64,000 nucleotides of DNA from Paenibacillus tuaregi (GTDB lineage Bacteria; Bacillota; Bacilli; Paenibacillales; Paenibacillaceae): contig NZ_LT575476.1 of the NCBI RefSeq assembly GCF_900086655.1, positions 17,785 through 81,784 on the forward strand. Direction: 5' to 3'. A program made the translations under genes and the position numbers. The number at the start of each line of letters is the position of its first letter. Positions within the stretch are counted from its first letter, which is position 1. The notes beneath the pieces were generated by a model. The model saw nothing but the letters and a program-made list of their open reading frames with translations, was not told the origin of the DNA and did not search any database. This document shows positions 1 to 6,609 of this stretch, in pieces.

Positions 1-181
1 AGTTATGGAGATCACCTCATTTTAAAAAATAAGAAAAAAGTTACAGAAACTCATCTATGGGACGTTTATCCCCTAAAAGAGTGGGTATATATATGATAAG
101 CAGGGCTGGAATAAAATAGTTGGTCGGCAGGTTTTTATTTTGAAACCTTTTGTGCAGTGGCAACGTTCTAGAGTTAGGTGC

Positions 182-222
182 AAAAAAACCACAGGCCGAT
201 TCCGGCAAGAATCGTCTGTGGT
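182..222 (-). terminator. Intrinsic terminator of the first NlpC/P60 gene
   Basis: Read on the minus strand, a CCACAG...CTGTGG stem with an inner CGATTC/GAATCG pairing is followed by a run of seven T. It lies about 45 bases past the stop codon of the upstream gene on this strand. Confidence 0.85.
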
Positions 223-268
223 CGAGTGAGCAAGGCAATCTCGTAAGCTCCATTTGAGGGAGTGGAAC

Positions 269-742
269 TTACAGGTTTACAGCGTATTTCTTATATTTCG
301 CTTGGCTAAGAATGCGTTTGGCTCCAACGTAGCGTTTGCTGTAGTAACTGCTGCTGAGACGGTCAATGTGGATACCTTTTGAGGAAGAGGCATGCGCGAA
401 TTGGCCGTTTCCAAGAAATACTCCAACATGGGATACCCCATTACCCAGGGTATTGAAGAATACCAGATCTCCCGCTTTAAGTTGACTCTTCGCCATCACC
501 GGCGAACCTTGATGAAATTGAGCTTTAGACTGACGGGCCAGGCTTACGCCCATCTTCTTAAACACAAAAGTTGTAAATCCGGAACAATCGAAACCGCGGG
601 TAGACATACCTCCGGTTTTATATGGCGTTCCATAAACACTCTTTACCGTAGTAGTAAGGGTAGAGCTGGCAAAAGCGCTTCCTGTTCCTAGACTGAACAA
701 TAGAGCCAAGCTCGTTGCGGCTGCTGTAAGTTGCTTTCTCAA
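269..742 (-). CDS. Secreted NlpC/P60 peptidoglycan endopeptidase
   Basis: A small exported cysteine peptidase expected to cut peptide stems of peptidoglycan outside the cell. Residues 1-26 form a signal peptide ending near AFAS. The rest is a single NlpC/P60 domain with the catalytic triad visible: C53 in DCSGF, H105 in SHVG and H117 in AHAS. There is no SH3, LysM or other wall-binding domain, so at 157 aa it is a minimal enzyme. The start is TTG, chosen because an AAGGAG site lies about 9 bases upstream. It closely resembles the neighbour at 1224-1715 in sequence, length, start codon, leader and terminator, so the two are probably a tandem duplication. The preceding leader is a c-di-AMP riboswitch, which ties wall hydrolysis to that nucleotide. 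Substrate bond is not determined. Confidence 0.93.
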   Translation of the reverse strand: MRKQLTAAATSLALLFSLGTGSAFASSTLTTTVKSVYGTPYKTGGMSTRGFDCSGFTTFVFKKMGVSLARQSKAQFHQGSPVMAKSQLKAGDLVFFNTLGNGVSHVGVFLGNGQFAHASSSKGIHIDRLSSSYYSKRYVGAKRILSQAKYKKYAVNL

Positions 743-757
743 GATGTTAGACTCCTT

Positions 758-880
758 CCAAGGCCTGCGAGGTTAGCTTAAGGATTCGGTTGAAGGTTCC
801 CTATGATCCCTATAATGCGGATCAATTCACCCATAACTGGTTCCCCCGTTTCCCAGGTGTGTGGGAATTCGGCTGATTTG
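758..880 (-). promoter_or_regulatory. c-di-AMP (ydaO/yuaA) riboswitch, first copy
   Basis: Read on the minus strand this leader contains the conserved blocks of the ydaO/yuaA family in order: AACGGGGGAACC, GGGTGAAT, a GGGATCATAGGG-like middle part, CCGAATCC and GCTAACCTCGCAGGC. The family binds cyclic di-AMP and often precedes cell-wall hydrolases of Firmicutes. The 3' end of the aptamer lies directly next to the ribosome site of the NlpC/P60 gene, leaving no room for a terminator. Control of translation is therefore my inference. Confidence 0.93.
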
Positions 881-1043
881 TTGGTTTAGTACACCTAATC
901 TGAATGCTCGATTAGAATCGAGACTTCAGGATCCCAGCGTTCCAGGCAAATGATGTCGAATCTTGGAGTTTCTGGGCTGGTTCGTGAGTGACGCTCCGAC
1001 AAATGACAACAATAATGACAAAGTTGTTACTAATTCCTTGCCT

Positions 1044-1072
1044 ATTGTACCAAAGCGTCCAAGCTTTGGCAA
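1044..1072 (-). promoter_or_regulatory. Probable sigma-A promoter for the first riboswitch-NlpC/P60 unit
   Basis: On the minus strand TTGCCA and TACAAT are separated by 17 bases. Transcription from here would give a leader of roughly 290 bases holding the riboswitch. The assignment rests only on the match to consensus. Confidence 0.5.
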
Positions 1073-1169
1073 GTTAGAACTCACTTTTTTTGTCAGAAAA
1101 ACATATGTATACGGTTTATTTCCTGTAGGGACGGTTAATAATTAGTAACAGAATTGTTAAAAAGGCAAA

Positions 1170-1208
1170 CAAAAAACCCGCAAGATTCCGGCAAGAATCA
1201 TTGCGGGC
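1170..1208 (-). terminator. Intrinsic terminator of the second NlpC/P60 gene
   Basis: On the minus strand a CCCGCAA...TTGCGGG stem with the same GATTCTTGCCGGAATC core as the terminator at 182-222 is followed by TTTTTT. The shared core supports duplication of the whole unit. Confidence 0.85.
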
Positions 1209-1223
1209 CAAGCAAGGGATAAC

Positions 1224-1715
1224 TTATTCTACGTCATCGTTGTCGGTAGAGGAATCGGCAACGGCTTCAAATTTCTCATTGCTCATAATGCGTTTGGCTC
1301 CAACGTAGCGGTTGGTGTAGTAGCTGTCACTCAGCTTGCTGATGGTAACGCCTCTCTTGGATGAAGCGTGTGCGAACTTCCCGTCACCGACATATACGCC
1401 GACATGAGACACACCATTTCCCAAAGTATTGAAGAATACCAGATCTCCGGCTTTCAATTCATCTTTCGGTACGGCCTTACCCATCTTGTATTGGGAGCCC
1501 GATTGGTGAGGAAGGTCTATTCCCAGTTTGTTGAATACATACTGAGTAAAGCCTGAGCAATCAAAACCGTTGGTGGACGTTCCACCCGACTTATACTCTG
1601 TACCAATGACCTTGTCTACGACTTTGTCCAGCTTGGAGTCTGCGAAAACGCTTCCAGCTCCCATCGAGAACAAAATGGACATAGACACTGCTGCTACTGC
1701 AAGTTTCTTCTTCAA
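1224..1715 (-). CDS. Secreted NlpC/P60 peptidoglycan endopeptidase (paralogue)
   Basis: This is a second exported NlpC/P60 cysteine peptidase of 163 aa. It has a signal peptide (residues 1-25, ending in VFA) and the triad C53 (DCSGF), H104 (SHVG) and H116 (AHAS). Compared with the copy at 269-742 the core is clearly homologous; the main difference is a short acidic C-terminal tail with several D and E residues. The start is TTG with an AAGGAG site about 10 bases upstream. Its own riboswitch leader and its own terminator make it an independent transcription unit. Likely role: c-di-AMP-controlled turnover of wall peptides during growth. No binding domain is present. Confidence 0.93.
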   Translation of the reverse strand: MKKKLAVAAVSMSILFSMGAGSVFADSKLDKVVDKVIGTEYKSGGTSTNGFDCSGFTQYVFNKLGIDLPHQSGSQYKMGKAVPKDELKAGDLVFFNTLGNGVSHVGVYVGDGKFAHASSKRGVTISKLSDSYYTNRYVGAKRIMSNEKFEAVADSSTDNDDVE

Positions 1716-1732
1716 AAGCGGTTAAACTCCTT

Positions 1733-1855
1733 CCAATGCCTGCGAGGTTAGCTTAAGGATTCGGTTGAAGGTCCCCTATGATCCCTCCGTTGCGAGATCA
1801 ATTCACCCAAAGTGGTTCCCCCGTTTCCCGGTGCAGGGAATTCGGCTTATTCATC
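1733..1855 (-). promoter_or_regulatory. c-di-AMP (ydaO/yuaA) riboswitch, second copy
   Basis: The same ordered blocks as the first copy are present on the minus strand: AACGGGGGAACC, GGGTGAATTGATC, GGGATCATAGGG, CAACCGAATCC and GCTAACCTCGCAGGC. A possible closing stem pairs CCAA and GCC at the 5' side with GGC and TTGG at the 3' side. The TTGG merges into the TTGGAAGGAG ribosome site, as it does in the first copy. Confidence 0.93.
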
Positions 1856-1892
1856 TTGGCACCTATATGAAACGACTTAGTTAGCTCGTTCC

Positions 1893-1921
1893 ATAATAAT
1901 GTATACGACATGTATGTCGAA
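1893..1921 (-). promoter_or_regulatory. Probable promoter with overlapping palindrome
   Basis: On the minus strand TTCGAC and TATTAT are spaced by 17 bases. The -35 overlaps the palindrome CGACATGTATGTCG and a TGTCGAA heptamer (1915-1921) that matches the Spo0A box. A second TGTCGAA lies at 954-960 in the leader of the other copy. Control by Spo0A is speculative. Confidence 0.4.
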
Positions 1922-2039
1922 ACTCCTGCTGTGACCAAAAAATAATTACAATGTTGTTACTGTCATAGTTCACATTGTAACAAGGTAGGTATCTTTTGGC
2001 AATGGCCGATTGCGAGATTTCCCGTAAATTGAAAGACAA

Positions 2040-2070
2040 AAGGCCTTCACCAAACGGTGAAGGCCTTGAG
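2040..2070 (-). terminator. Intrinsic terminator of the M1 peptidase operon
   Basis: A perfect AAGGCCTTCACC / GGTGAAGGCCTT stem with a 4-base loop is followed by TTTTGTC on the minus strand. It lies about 35 bases beyond the stop of the membrane protein gene. Confidence 0.9.
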
Positions 2071-2101
2071 CAGCGCGGGATGGGACGAAGTTATGACATC
2101 T

Positions 2102-2917
2102 TTATTTCTTTTCATCCCACAGGTGATATTGCGAGGATATATGCCAAATACTGAGAAGACTGCGAATGAAAGGATAGGATTGCTGAAGAATTAGAGCCGC
2201 AAATCCGGTCCAGATCCAGGAAGCCGTGCTGAAGCTGCCAAACAGCAGAAGGGTGACCGCTCCCAGCAGGAGGGAGATGCCGACCGCTGGAAGAAAACGG
2301 CGCAGATAGATCAGAATTCCCGAGAAGATTCCGGCACCGAATAAGTACCCAAACTGAGCGAACAGCAGCAGCTGGTGAATCAAATAGCCATAAATCAGCC
2401 AGCCGAGAATATACATAGCAGCATAGAGAAGAGGAGAGCCTCCGCTCTGAATCCCTTTTACAAGCAGGTCAAGCAGCTTGGGGAACAGCCAGTATCCCGG
2501 TGCCATCACGAGAATAAGCTCGATGATATAAAAGAGGGTGACCGGCTTCCACAGCCGCCCGATTCCCTGAAAGAAGACCAGACCGGCTCCATCTTGCGTA
2601 TCCGGACGGAGTCCGTACATTACGCCCGCTTGAATCAGCGGGGTTAGCACCAATCTCAACAGAAGCATGCCTGCCAGCAACCAGAGGTACTGGTGTACCT
2701 CCTGGCTGTATTTCAAATCAAGCTGCCCCTCGATAAAGAACAGCAGGCGGCTGAGCTCGCTCGGGGCAGGGTCCGGATAGCGCTGCAGCAGCGGAATGAT
2801 GGCTGAGTTAATCAGGCGGTACAGAAAGACGCCCCACAGCAGCTGATACAGAAAGAGAATGATTACAACGGGAAACTGAGCTTTGGTACTTTGCCATCCA
2901 CCGCGAATGTATCGCAT
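2102..2917 (-). CDS. Multi-pass membrane protein, function unknown
   Basis: I do not recognise a named family. The 271-aa protein has about six hydrophobic segments: near residues 15-37, 75-100, 120-145, 160-190, 195-215 and 218-245. Its first residues (MRYIRGGWQS) are basic and its C-terminus is cytoplasmic-looking. There are no catalytic motifs. The start is ATG with a GAGGTG site. The gene begins only 11 bases after the M1 metallopeptidase gene and ends at a strong terminator, so the two are one operon. It may assist or anchor the peptidase, but nothing in the sequence proves that. Confidence 0.75.
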   Translation of the reverse strand: MRYIRGGWQSTKAQFPVVIILFLYQLLWGVFLYRLINSAIIPLLQRYPDPAPSELSRLLFFIEGQLDLKYSQEVHQYLWLLAGMLLLRLVLTPLIQAGVMYGLRPDTQDGAGLVFFQGIGRLWKPVTLFYIIELILVMAPGYWLFPKLLDLLVKGIQSGGSPLLYAAMYILGWLIYGYLIHQLLLFAQFGYLFGAGIFSGILIYLRRFLPAVGISLLLGAVTLLLFGSFSTASWIWTGFAALILQQSYPFIRSLLSIWHISSQYHLWDEKK

Positions 2918-2928
2918 CTATTGTCACC

Positions 2929-4911
2929 TCACCATGAGAGCAAGCCAAGCAGTGATTCCACCACCTTGGTTATGCCCAGATTCCAACGGGTCCCCGTCTT
3001 CTCTTCCACTTCGGACTTGAGATAGTTGTTGATATGTTTGTTCTCGAGCACCAGGGTATAGCCGGGATCAACCATAGCCCAGGCTAACGGCTGCTTGTAC
3101 TGCAGCTTATAGACGATCTGGCTTTCGTCGCCTTTCCAGGTTTTGCGAACGATGTGGCCATCCTTGAAGCTGAAGATGACAGGAACCTCAGGGTAGGTTC
3201 CGCCAAGTCTGCTGATTTTGACAACCGATTCATATAGAGGGCCGGATTGGTCTTTTGGCGTAATCGGGCTCACGGTAATGGAGTCTACAGCGAAATTAGC
3301 CATTTGGCCGCTGTAAACATATTGATTGAAATAGTCCTTCCAGGAGCGTCCTGTCACCTGTTCAACCGTCCGCTGGAAATCCACTGTGGCCGGGTGCTTG
3401 AAGCGGAATTTGGCGGCGTACTTGGCCATGATTTTGTTCATGACGGGAGTCCCAACCTGGCGTTCAATGCCAAGCAGCACGAGCTTGCCGCGGGTATACA
3501 CATTCTGGGCATAGACATCGGCGGAGCCGTACTTCCAAGCCTCCTTCGGCAGGGCTGCAGGCTGATTCACGAAGCTGGATTGAATCGGCAGGGTGGATGT
3601 AACCCCGTAGGCACTCTCCATGAGTTTGTCCTCCGCGTAAGAGGTGAAGCCTTCATCAAGCCAGGCTTCCTCGAACTCATTGCTTGCGATCATGCCATAG
3701 AAATATTGATGGCCGATCTCATGGACCACTGTCCTCTCCAGCTCATATCCTGGAGATTCGGAAGACGCCCCGAATGCGGTGACCAGGGTCGGGTACTCCA
3801 TTCCGCCAGCCCCGTTGCCGCTTGCCGGCGGGACGACGATAGAGAGCGTAGAATAGGGATATCGCCCGTACCACTTGCTGTAGGAGGACAATGCTGCCTT
3901 GGCTGCATAGAAATAGCGGTCCTTCAGGTTCTTGTGAGCGGGATCGAGGTACAGCTTGATCCGGACACCGGGGACCTCCGGCGAGGAGAAGGGCTCCTCG
4001 GCATAGACGAAGTTCGGTGAGGCAGACCAGGCAAAGTCATGAACATCATCGGCATAGTACTGATAGATCTTGCGGTTTGCCTTGATGACGGGCGATTTGG
4101 TCGGAAATCCTGTAGCCGCTACGATATAAGAGCTTGGCACATTAATGCGGACACTAAAAATTCCAAAGTCGGAGTAGAACTCCGAGCTTCCGTGATATTG
4201 ATGAAGGTTCCAGCCTTCCGAAGCACGGCCTCTTGTGCCGGCAGGTTCATATACACTCAGCTTGGGGAACCACTGGCCTGCCATGACGAAGTCGCCAGCT
4301 GTTCCCATACGGGCGAAGATTTTAGGCAGCTGGACCTCGAAATTGATCCGCAGGGTCGTGCTCTCTCCGCCCTGAATTGGGCGGGGCAGGCGGATTTTGA
4401 CAAGAGTGCGGTCCTTGAGGTTGCCGTCATCAGGCTGGACATACTGAAGCCTGTGAAGCAGGGAAATGCCGTCCGTAGTCCGGACTTCAGTTAGCTTCAT
4501 GGAGCCCCAGCCATCCTTCGGCATGGAGTCCCCCCGCAGTCTGCCCCCGGATTCCTTCATAAAGGTTGTATCGGCCGACTCAAACGCATTCGGATACAGA
4601 TGGAAGTAAAGCTCACTGACCGGCTTCGTGCCTGGATGTGTCCAAGTCACACTCTCGCTGCCCGAGAGAGTACGGGTGGATTCGTTCAGGGTCACATCCA
4701 TGTGGTATTCGGCTACGCGGTCGCTAAGCTGCTCGGTACGTGGAGTGCCGATACTCTCGGGTGCCGGGGGCTGGCCTGCCTGAAGCTTGCCCAATTCTGG
4801 TCCAAATGAAGGCTGCGTTGGAGCGGCTGTGAAGCTGAACCACAGTGCGCCGCCAACTATGATGAGGCTGAGCATGGAAATGAGAATAACTCTGAATCGT
4901 AGTGGGGTCAT
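2929..4911 (-). CDS. M1 family zinc metallopeptidase, membrane-anchored
   Basis: A 660-aa aminopeptidase-like protein of the M1 (gluzincin) family. One N-terminal hydrophobic segment (about residues 7-28) acts as signal anchor, so the catalytic domain is outside the membrane. The zinc site is HEIGH near residue 396 followed by a glutamate in WLDEGF, the HExxH-18-E pattern. The exopeptidase-type motif appears as GAGGMEYPT before it. The C-terminal part after about residue 540 is the usual less conserved domain. The ATG start has a GGGAGG site 11 bases upstream. It is the first gene of a two-gene operon with the membrane protein at 2102-2917. It is divergent from ywhD. Its substrate is not known. 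Confidence 0.9.
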   Translation of the reverse strand: MTPLRFRVILISMLSLIIVGGALWFSFTAAPTQPSFGPELGKLQAGQPPAPESIGTPRTEQLSDRVAEYHMDVTLNESTRTLSGSESVTWTHPGTKPVSELYFHLYPNAFESADTTFMKESGGRLRGDSMPKDGWGSMKLTEVRTTDGISLLHRLQYVQPDDGNLKDRTLVKIRLPRPIQGGESTTLRINFEVQLPKIFARMGTAGDFVMAGQWFPKLSVYEPAGTRGRASEGWNLHQYHGSSEFYSDFGIFSVRINVPSSYIVAATGFPTKSPVIKANRKIYQYYADDVHDFAWSASPNFVYAEEPFSSPEVPGVRIKLYLDPAHKNLKDRYFYAAKAALSSYSKWYGRYPYSTLSIVVPPASGNGAGGMEYPTLVTAFGASSESPGYELERTVVHEIGHQYFYGMIASNEFEEAWLDEGFTSYAEDKLMESAYGVTSTLPIQSSFVNQPAALPKEAWKYGSADVYAQNVYTRGKLVLLGIERQVGTPVMNKIMAKYAAKFRFKHPATVDFQRTVEQVTGRSWKDYFNQYVYSGQMANFAVDSITVSPITPKDQSGPLYESVVKISRLGGTYPEVPVIFSFKDGHIVRKTWKGDESQIVYKLQYKQPLAWAMVDPGYTLVLENKHINNYLKSEVEEKTGTRWNLGITKVVESLLGLLSW

Positions 4912-4929
4912 AAACTTGGATACCTCCCG

Positions 4930-4958
4930 TTGACAAGCATCTAAGGCATGTATATGTT
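4930..4958 (+). promoter_or_regulatory. Probable sigma-A promoter of ywhD
   Basis: TTGACA and TATGTT are separated by 17 bases, about 85 bases upstream of the ywhD start. It lies in the spacer divergent from the M1 peptidase gene. Confidence 0.5.
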
Positions 4959-5043
4959 TGCATCCGGGAGATTATTAGTTAAAATTAAAATTATAAGATG
5001 AGTGACAGATCAGGGCCGCGTGGGCCCATATATGGAGGGAATT

Positions 5044-5559
5044 ATGGATAATCCAAATCAGGTAGGCAAGAAGCAGATTGCCTTGAATATTATCAGCAGC
5101 AGCGAGAAGAGCAATAAGCATAAGGGCTTCGGGGCCGGCTCGATCGATCTGAACAGTGTATCGCCTGTTATTATTGATGGTGGTGAGGCGAAGATTGATA
5201 TCGGAGCCATGCACGCGAAGAGCAAGGTGGAGCGGGGGATCAAGTTCTCCGCGAACAAGGAGGATGTACCGAATGGCCGCCAGGTATGGCTGGTATGGGT
5301 TGCGGTAGACCGTACGCCGGAAGGACAAGTGTACGGCGGTGCGACAGCCTGCGAAATGTGGATTGACACAGAAGCCAAGCGTGGGTGGAAGATCCTGGCC
5401 GACCATGTGAACAAGCTGGACTATGCCATCAAGCGCCGGATCATGCTGGATGAGCTGGGTCCAGACGACAAGCGCGCGCTTCGCACGCTGCTGACCACGC
5501 ATAACGAGGAGTGGTGGAACCGTTCGTCGGACGAGCTGAAGACGGCGCTGGACGTTTAG
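5044..5559 (+). CDS. ywhD: YwhD family protein
   Basis: A 171-aa soluble protein matching the YwhD family of Bacillales, recognised from the conserved stretches GFGAGSI, IDIGAMHAKS, VERGIKF, PNGRQVWLVWV, ACEMWID and WWNRSSDELK. Its biochemical role is not established. I place the start at ATG 5044 because a GGAGGG site sits just upstream; an upstream in-frame ATG at 5002 lacks one. In Bacillus subtilis ywhD neighbours pbpG, speE and speB. Here the same neighbours are present, but further away on the right. A terminator follows at 5693-5737. Confidence 0.9.
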   Translation: MDNPNQVGKKQIALNIISSSEKSNKHKGFGAGSIDLNSVSPVIIDGGEAKIDIGAMHAKSKVERGIKFSANKEDVPNGRQVWLVWVAVDRTPEGQVYGGATACEMWIDTEAKRGWKILADHVNKLDYAIKRRIMLDELGPDDKRALRTLLTTHNEEWWNRSSDELKTALDV

Positions 5560-5608
5560 TATAAGGGACAAGGTTACCCTGATCGGGTGATTTAAACAGC
5601 GTACCATT

Positions 5609-5692
5609 GGTTATAGCAATATAGAACGTGAGAATCGCAACCATATAAAACGATCGCAACCATATAACACGTGAGATCGTAATCTTATAAAA
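5609..5692 (+). repeat. Degenerate tandem repeat, about four units of 20-23 bases
   Basis: Four imperfect units follow each other, of the type ATCGCAACCATATAAAACG, with variants ending in ACGTGAG. They fill the space between the ywhD stop and its terminator. No open frame runs through them. Confidence 0.6.
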
Positions 5693-5737
5693 TGAAGAGG
5701 CCGTACTCCGGGATTTACCGGGGTAAGGCTTCTTTAT
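5693..5737 (+). terminator. Intrinsic terminator after ywhD
   Basis: GAAGAGGCCGTAC...CCGG pairs with CCGG...GTAAGGCTTC and is followed by TTTATG. The stem is interrupted but long. Confidence 0.7.
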
Positions 5738-5898
5738 GTTATGTATGTAGGCCCGAAGTGAGCCAGAAGGAACAGTATCCAGTCGAATGAATTTGAACGA
5801 ATCTGAACGTAATACAGCTGTTATTCCGGGAGGCAGCGTTACCCGGATTATATTTATTGGAGATGAAGGAAGCGCCAAGTCCGCTTTAACTTCCACCT

Positions 5899-6276
5899 CT
5901 AAACGGATGAAGGGGAATCACCTTGGAACAGGAGAAGGCGGGAAGCCTTCGGCATCTTGGAGACGACCAGCTGATACGATTCCAGGAGCATGGAGGCGAT
6001 GATCTCATCGGGGACTTGTCCGTTCAGGACAACGGTATTCCAATGGCGTTTGTTCATATGGTAGCCGGGCAGTACGGCTCCAGGGTAGCTCTCCCGCTGA
6101 ACCCAGGCTTCGTCAGGGTCAACTTTGAGGTTAATCGACTCCACACCCTCATGGGTGCGGAGCAGGGCGAACATTTTGCTGCCAACATACAATACCGGAA
6201 GCTCCGGGTCAAAAGGATAGCGCAGGCTTGTACCGGGATAACCAAGTCCGAGCTCAATCAGCTGCTGATGATTCAT
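5899..6276 (-). CDS. MmcQ/YjbR-like DNA-binding family protein
   Basis: A 125-aa single-domain protein of the YjbR/MmcQ (CyaY-like fold) family. It shows the typical layout: an N-terminal GYPGTSLRYPF block, LPVLYVGSKMFALL, NLKVDPDEA, a tyrosine-rich PGYHMNKRHWNTV block and a C-terminal helix starting ESYQLVVSKM. Members have a double-wing DNA-binding-like motif, but their cellular task is mostly unknown. The ATG start has an AAGGAG site (minus strand, complement of 6288-6293). It stands alone, convergent with ywhD. Confidence 0.88.
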   Translation of the reverse strand: MNHQQLIELGLGYPGTSLRYPFDPELPVLYVGSKMFALLRTHEGVESINLKVDPDEAWVQRESYPGAVLPGYHMNKRHWNTVVLNGQVPDEIIASMLLESYQLVVSKMPKASRLLLFQGDSPSSV

Positions 6277-6491
6277 AGGGATGACGCTCCTTTTCGAAAT
6301 TAGAGGATTTGACTGAAGCCCAACCTTATTTCAGTGTACTATAGCAGCGTCACCATGCAAAGACGACGAGACTTTCCTTGGCTGTAGAGCCTGGTGGGTA
6401 CTCGGTCAGTGAACAAGCATTTTTAGGACAGCATCCGCCCAAGGTGTCCGCTTATGCGGCGTACGTTCATCGGTTTTGGAACAGAGTGACG

Positions 6492-6542
6492 ATAAAAAAT
6501 AAAGCGGCAGCCTGAACCTCGCAATGGGTTCAGGCTGCCGCA
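6492..6542 (-). terminator. Intrinsic terminator of the cadC-cadA operon
   Basis: A 16-base GCGGCAGCCTGAACC stem with its complement and a 7-base loop is followed on the minus strand by TTTATTTTTTATC. Confidence 0.9.
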
Positions 6543-6546
6543 TGCG

Positions 6547-6600
6547 TTGACAGCCGTCATGCAACGCCACACCGCGCGCTGGGAGCTTCGCGGTGTGAAA
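6547..6600. repeat. REP-like repeat, copy flanking the right end of cadA
   Basis: About 43 bases (6547-6589) reappear with roughly six mismatches at 9518-9560, on the other side of the cadC-cadA operon and in the same orientation. Within this copy CACACCGCG and CGCGGTGTG form a perfect 9-base inverted repeat. Confidence 0.65.
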
Positions 6601-6609
6601 GCGGAGCAG

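Noticed and set aside
41..253. Minus-strand open frame of 70 codons at the left end
   Set aside because: It runs through the terminator of the NlpC/P60 gene, has no ribosome site and a composition unlike protein.
963..1145. 60-codon plus-strand frame between the two wall-hydrolase units
   Set aside because: It lies across the promoter and leader of the minus-strand unit and has no ribosome site.
4924..4971. CTCCCG...CGGGAG inverted repeat around the ywhD promoter
   Set aside because: The arms are only six bases, 36 apart, and one arm is simply the ribosome site of the M1 peptidase gene.
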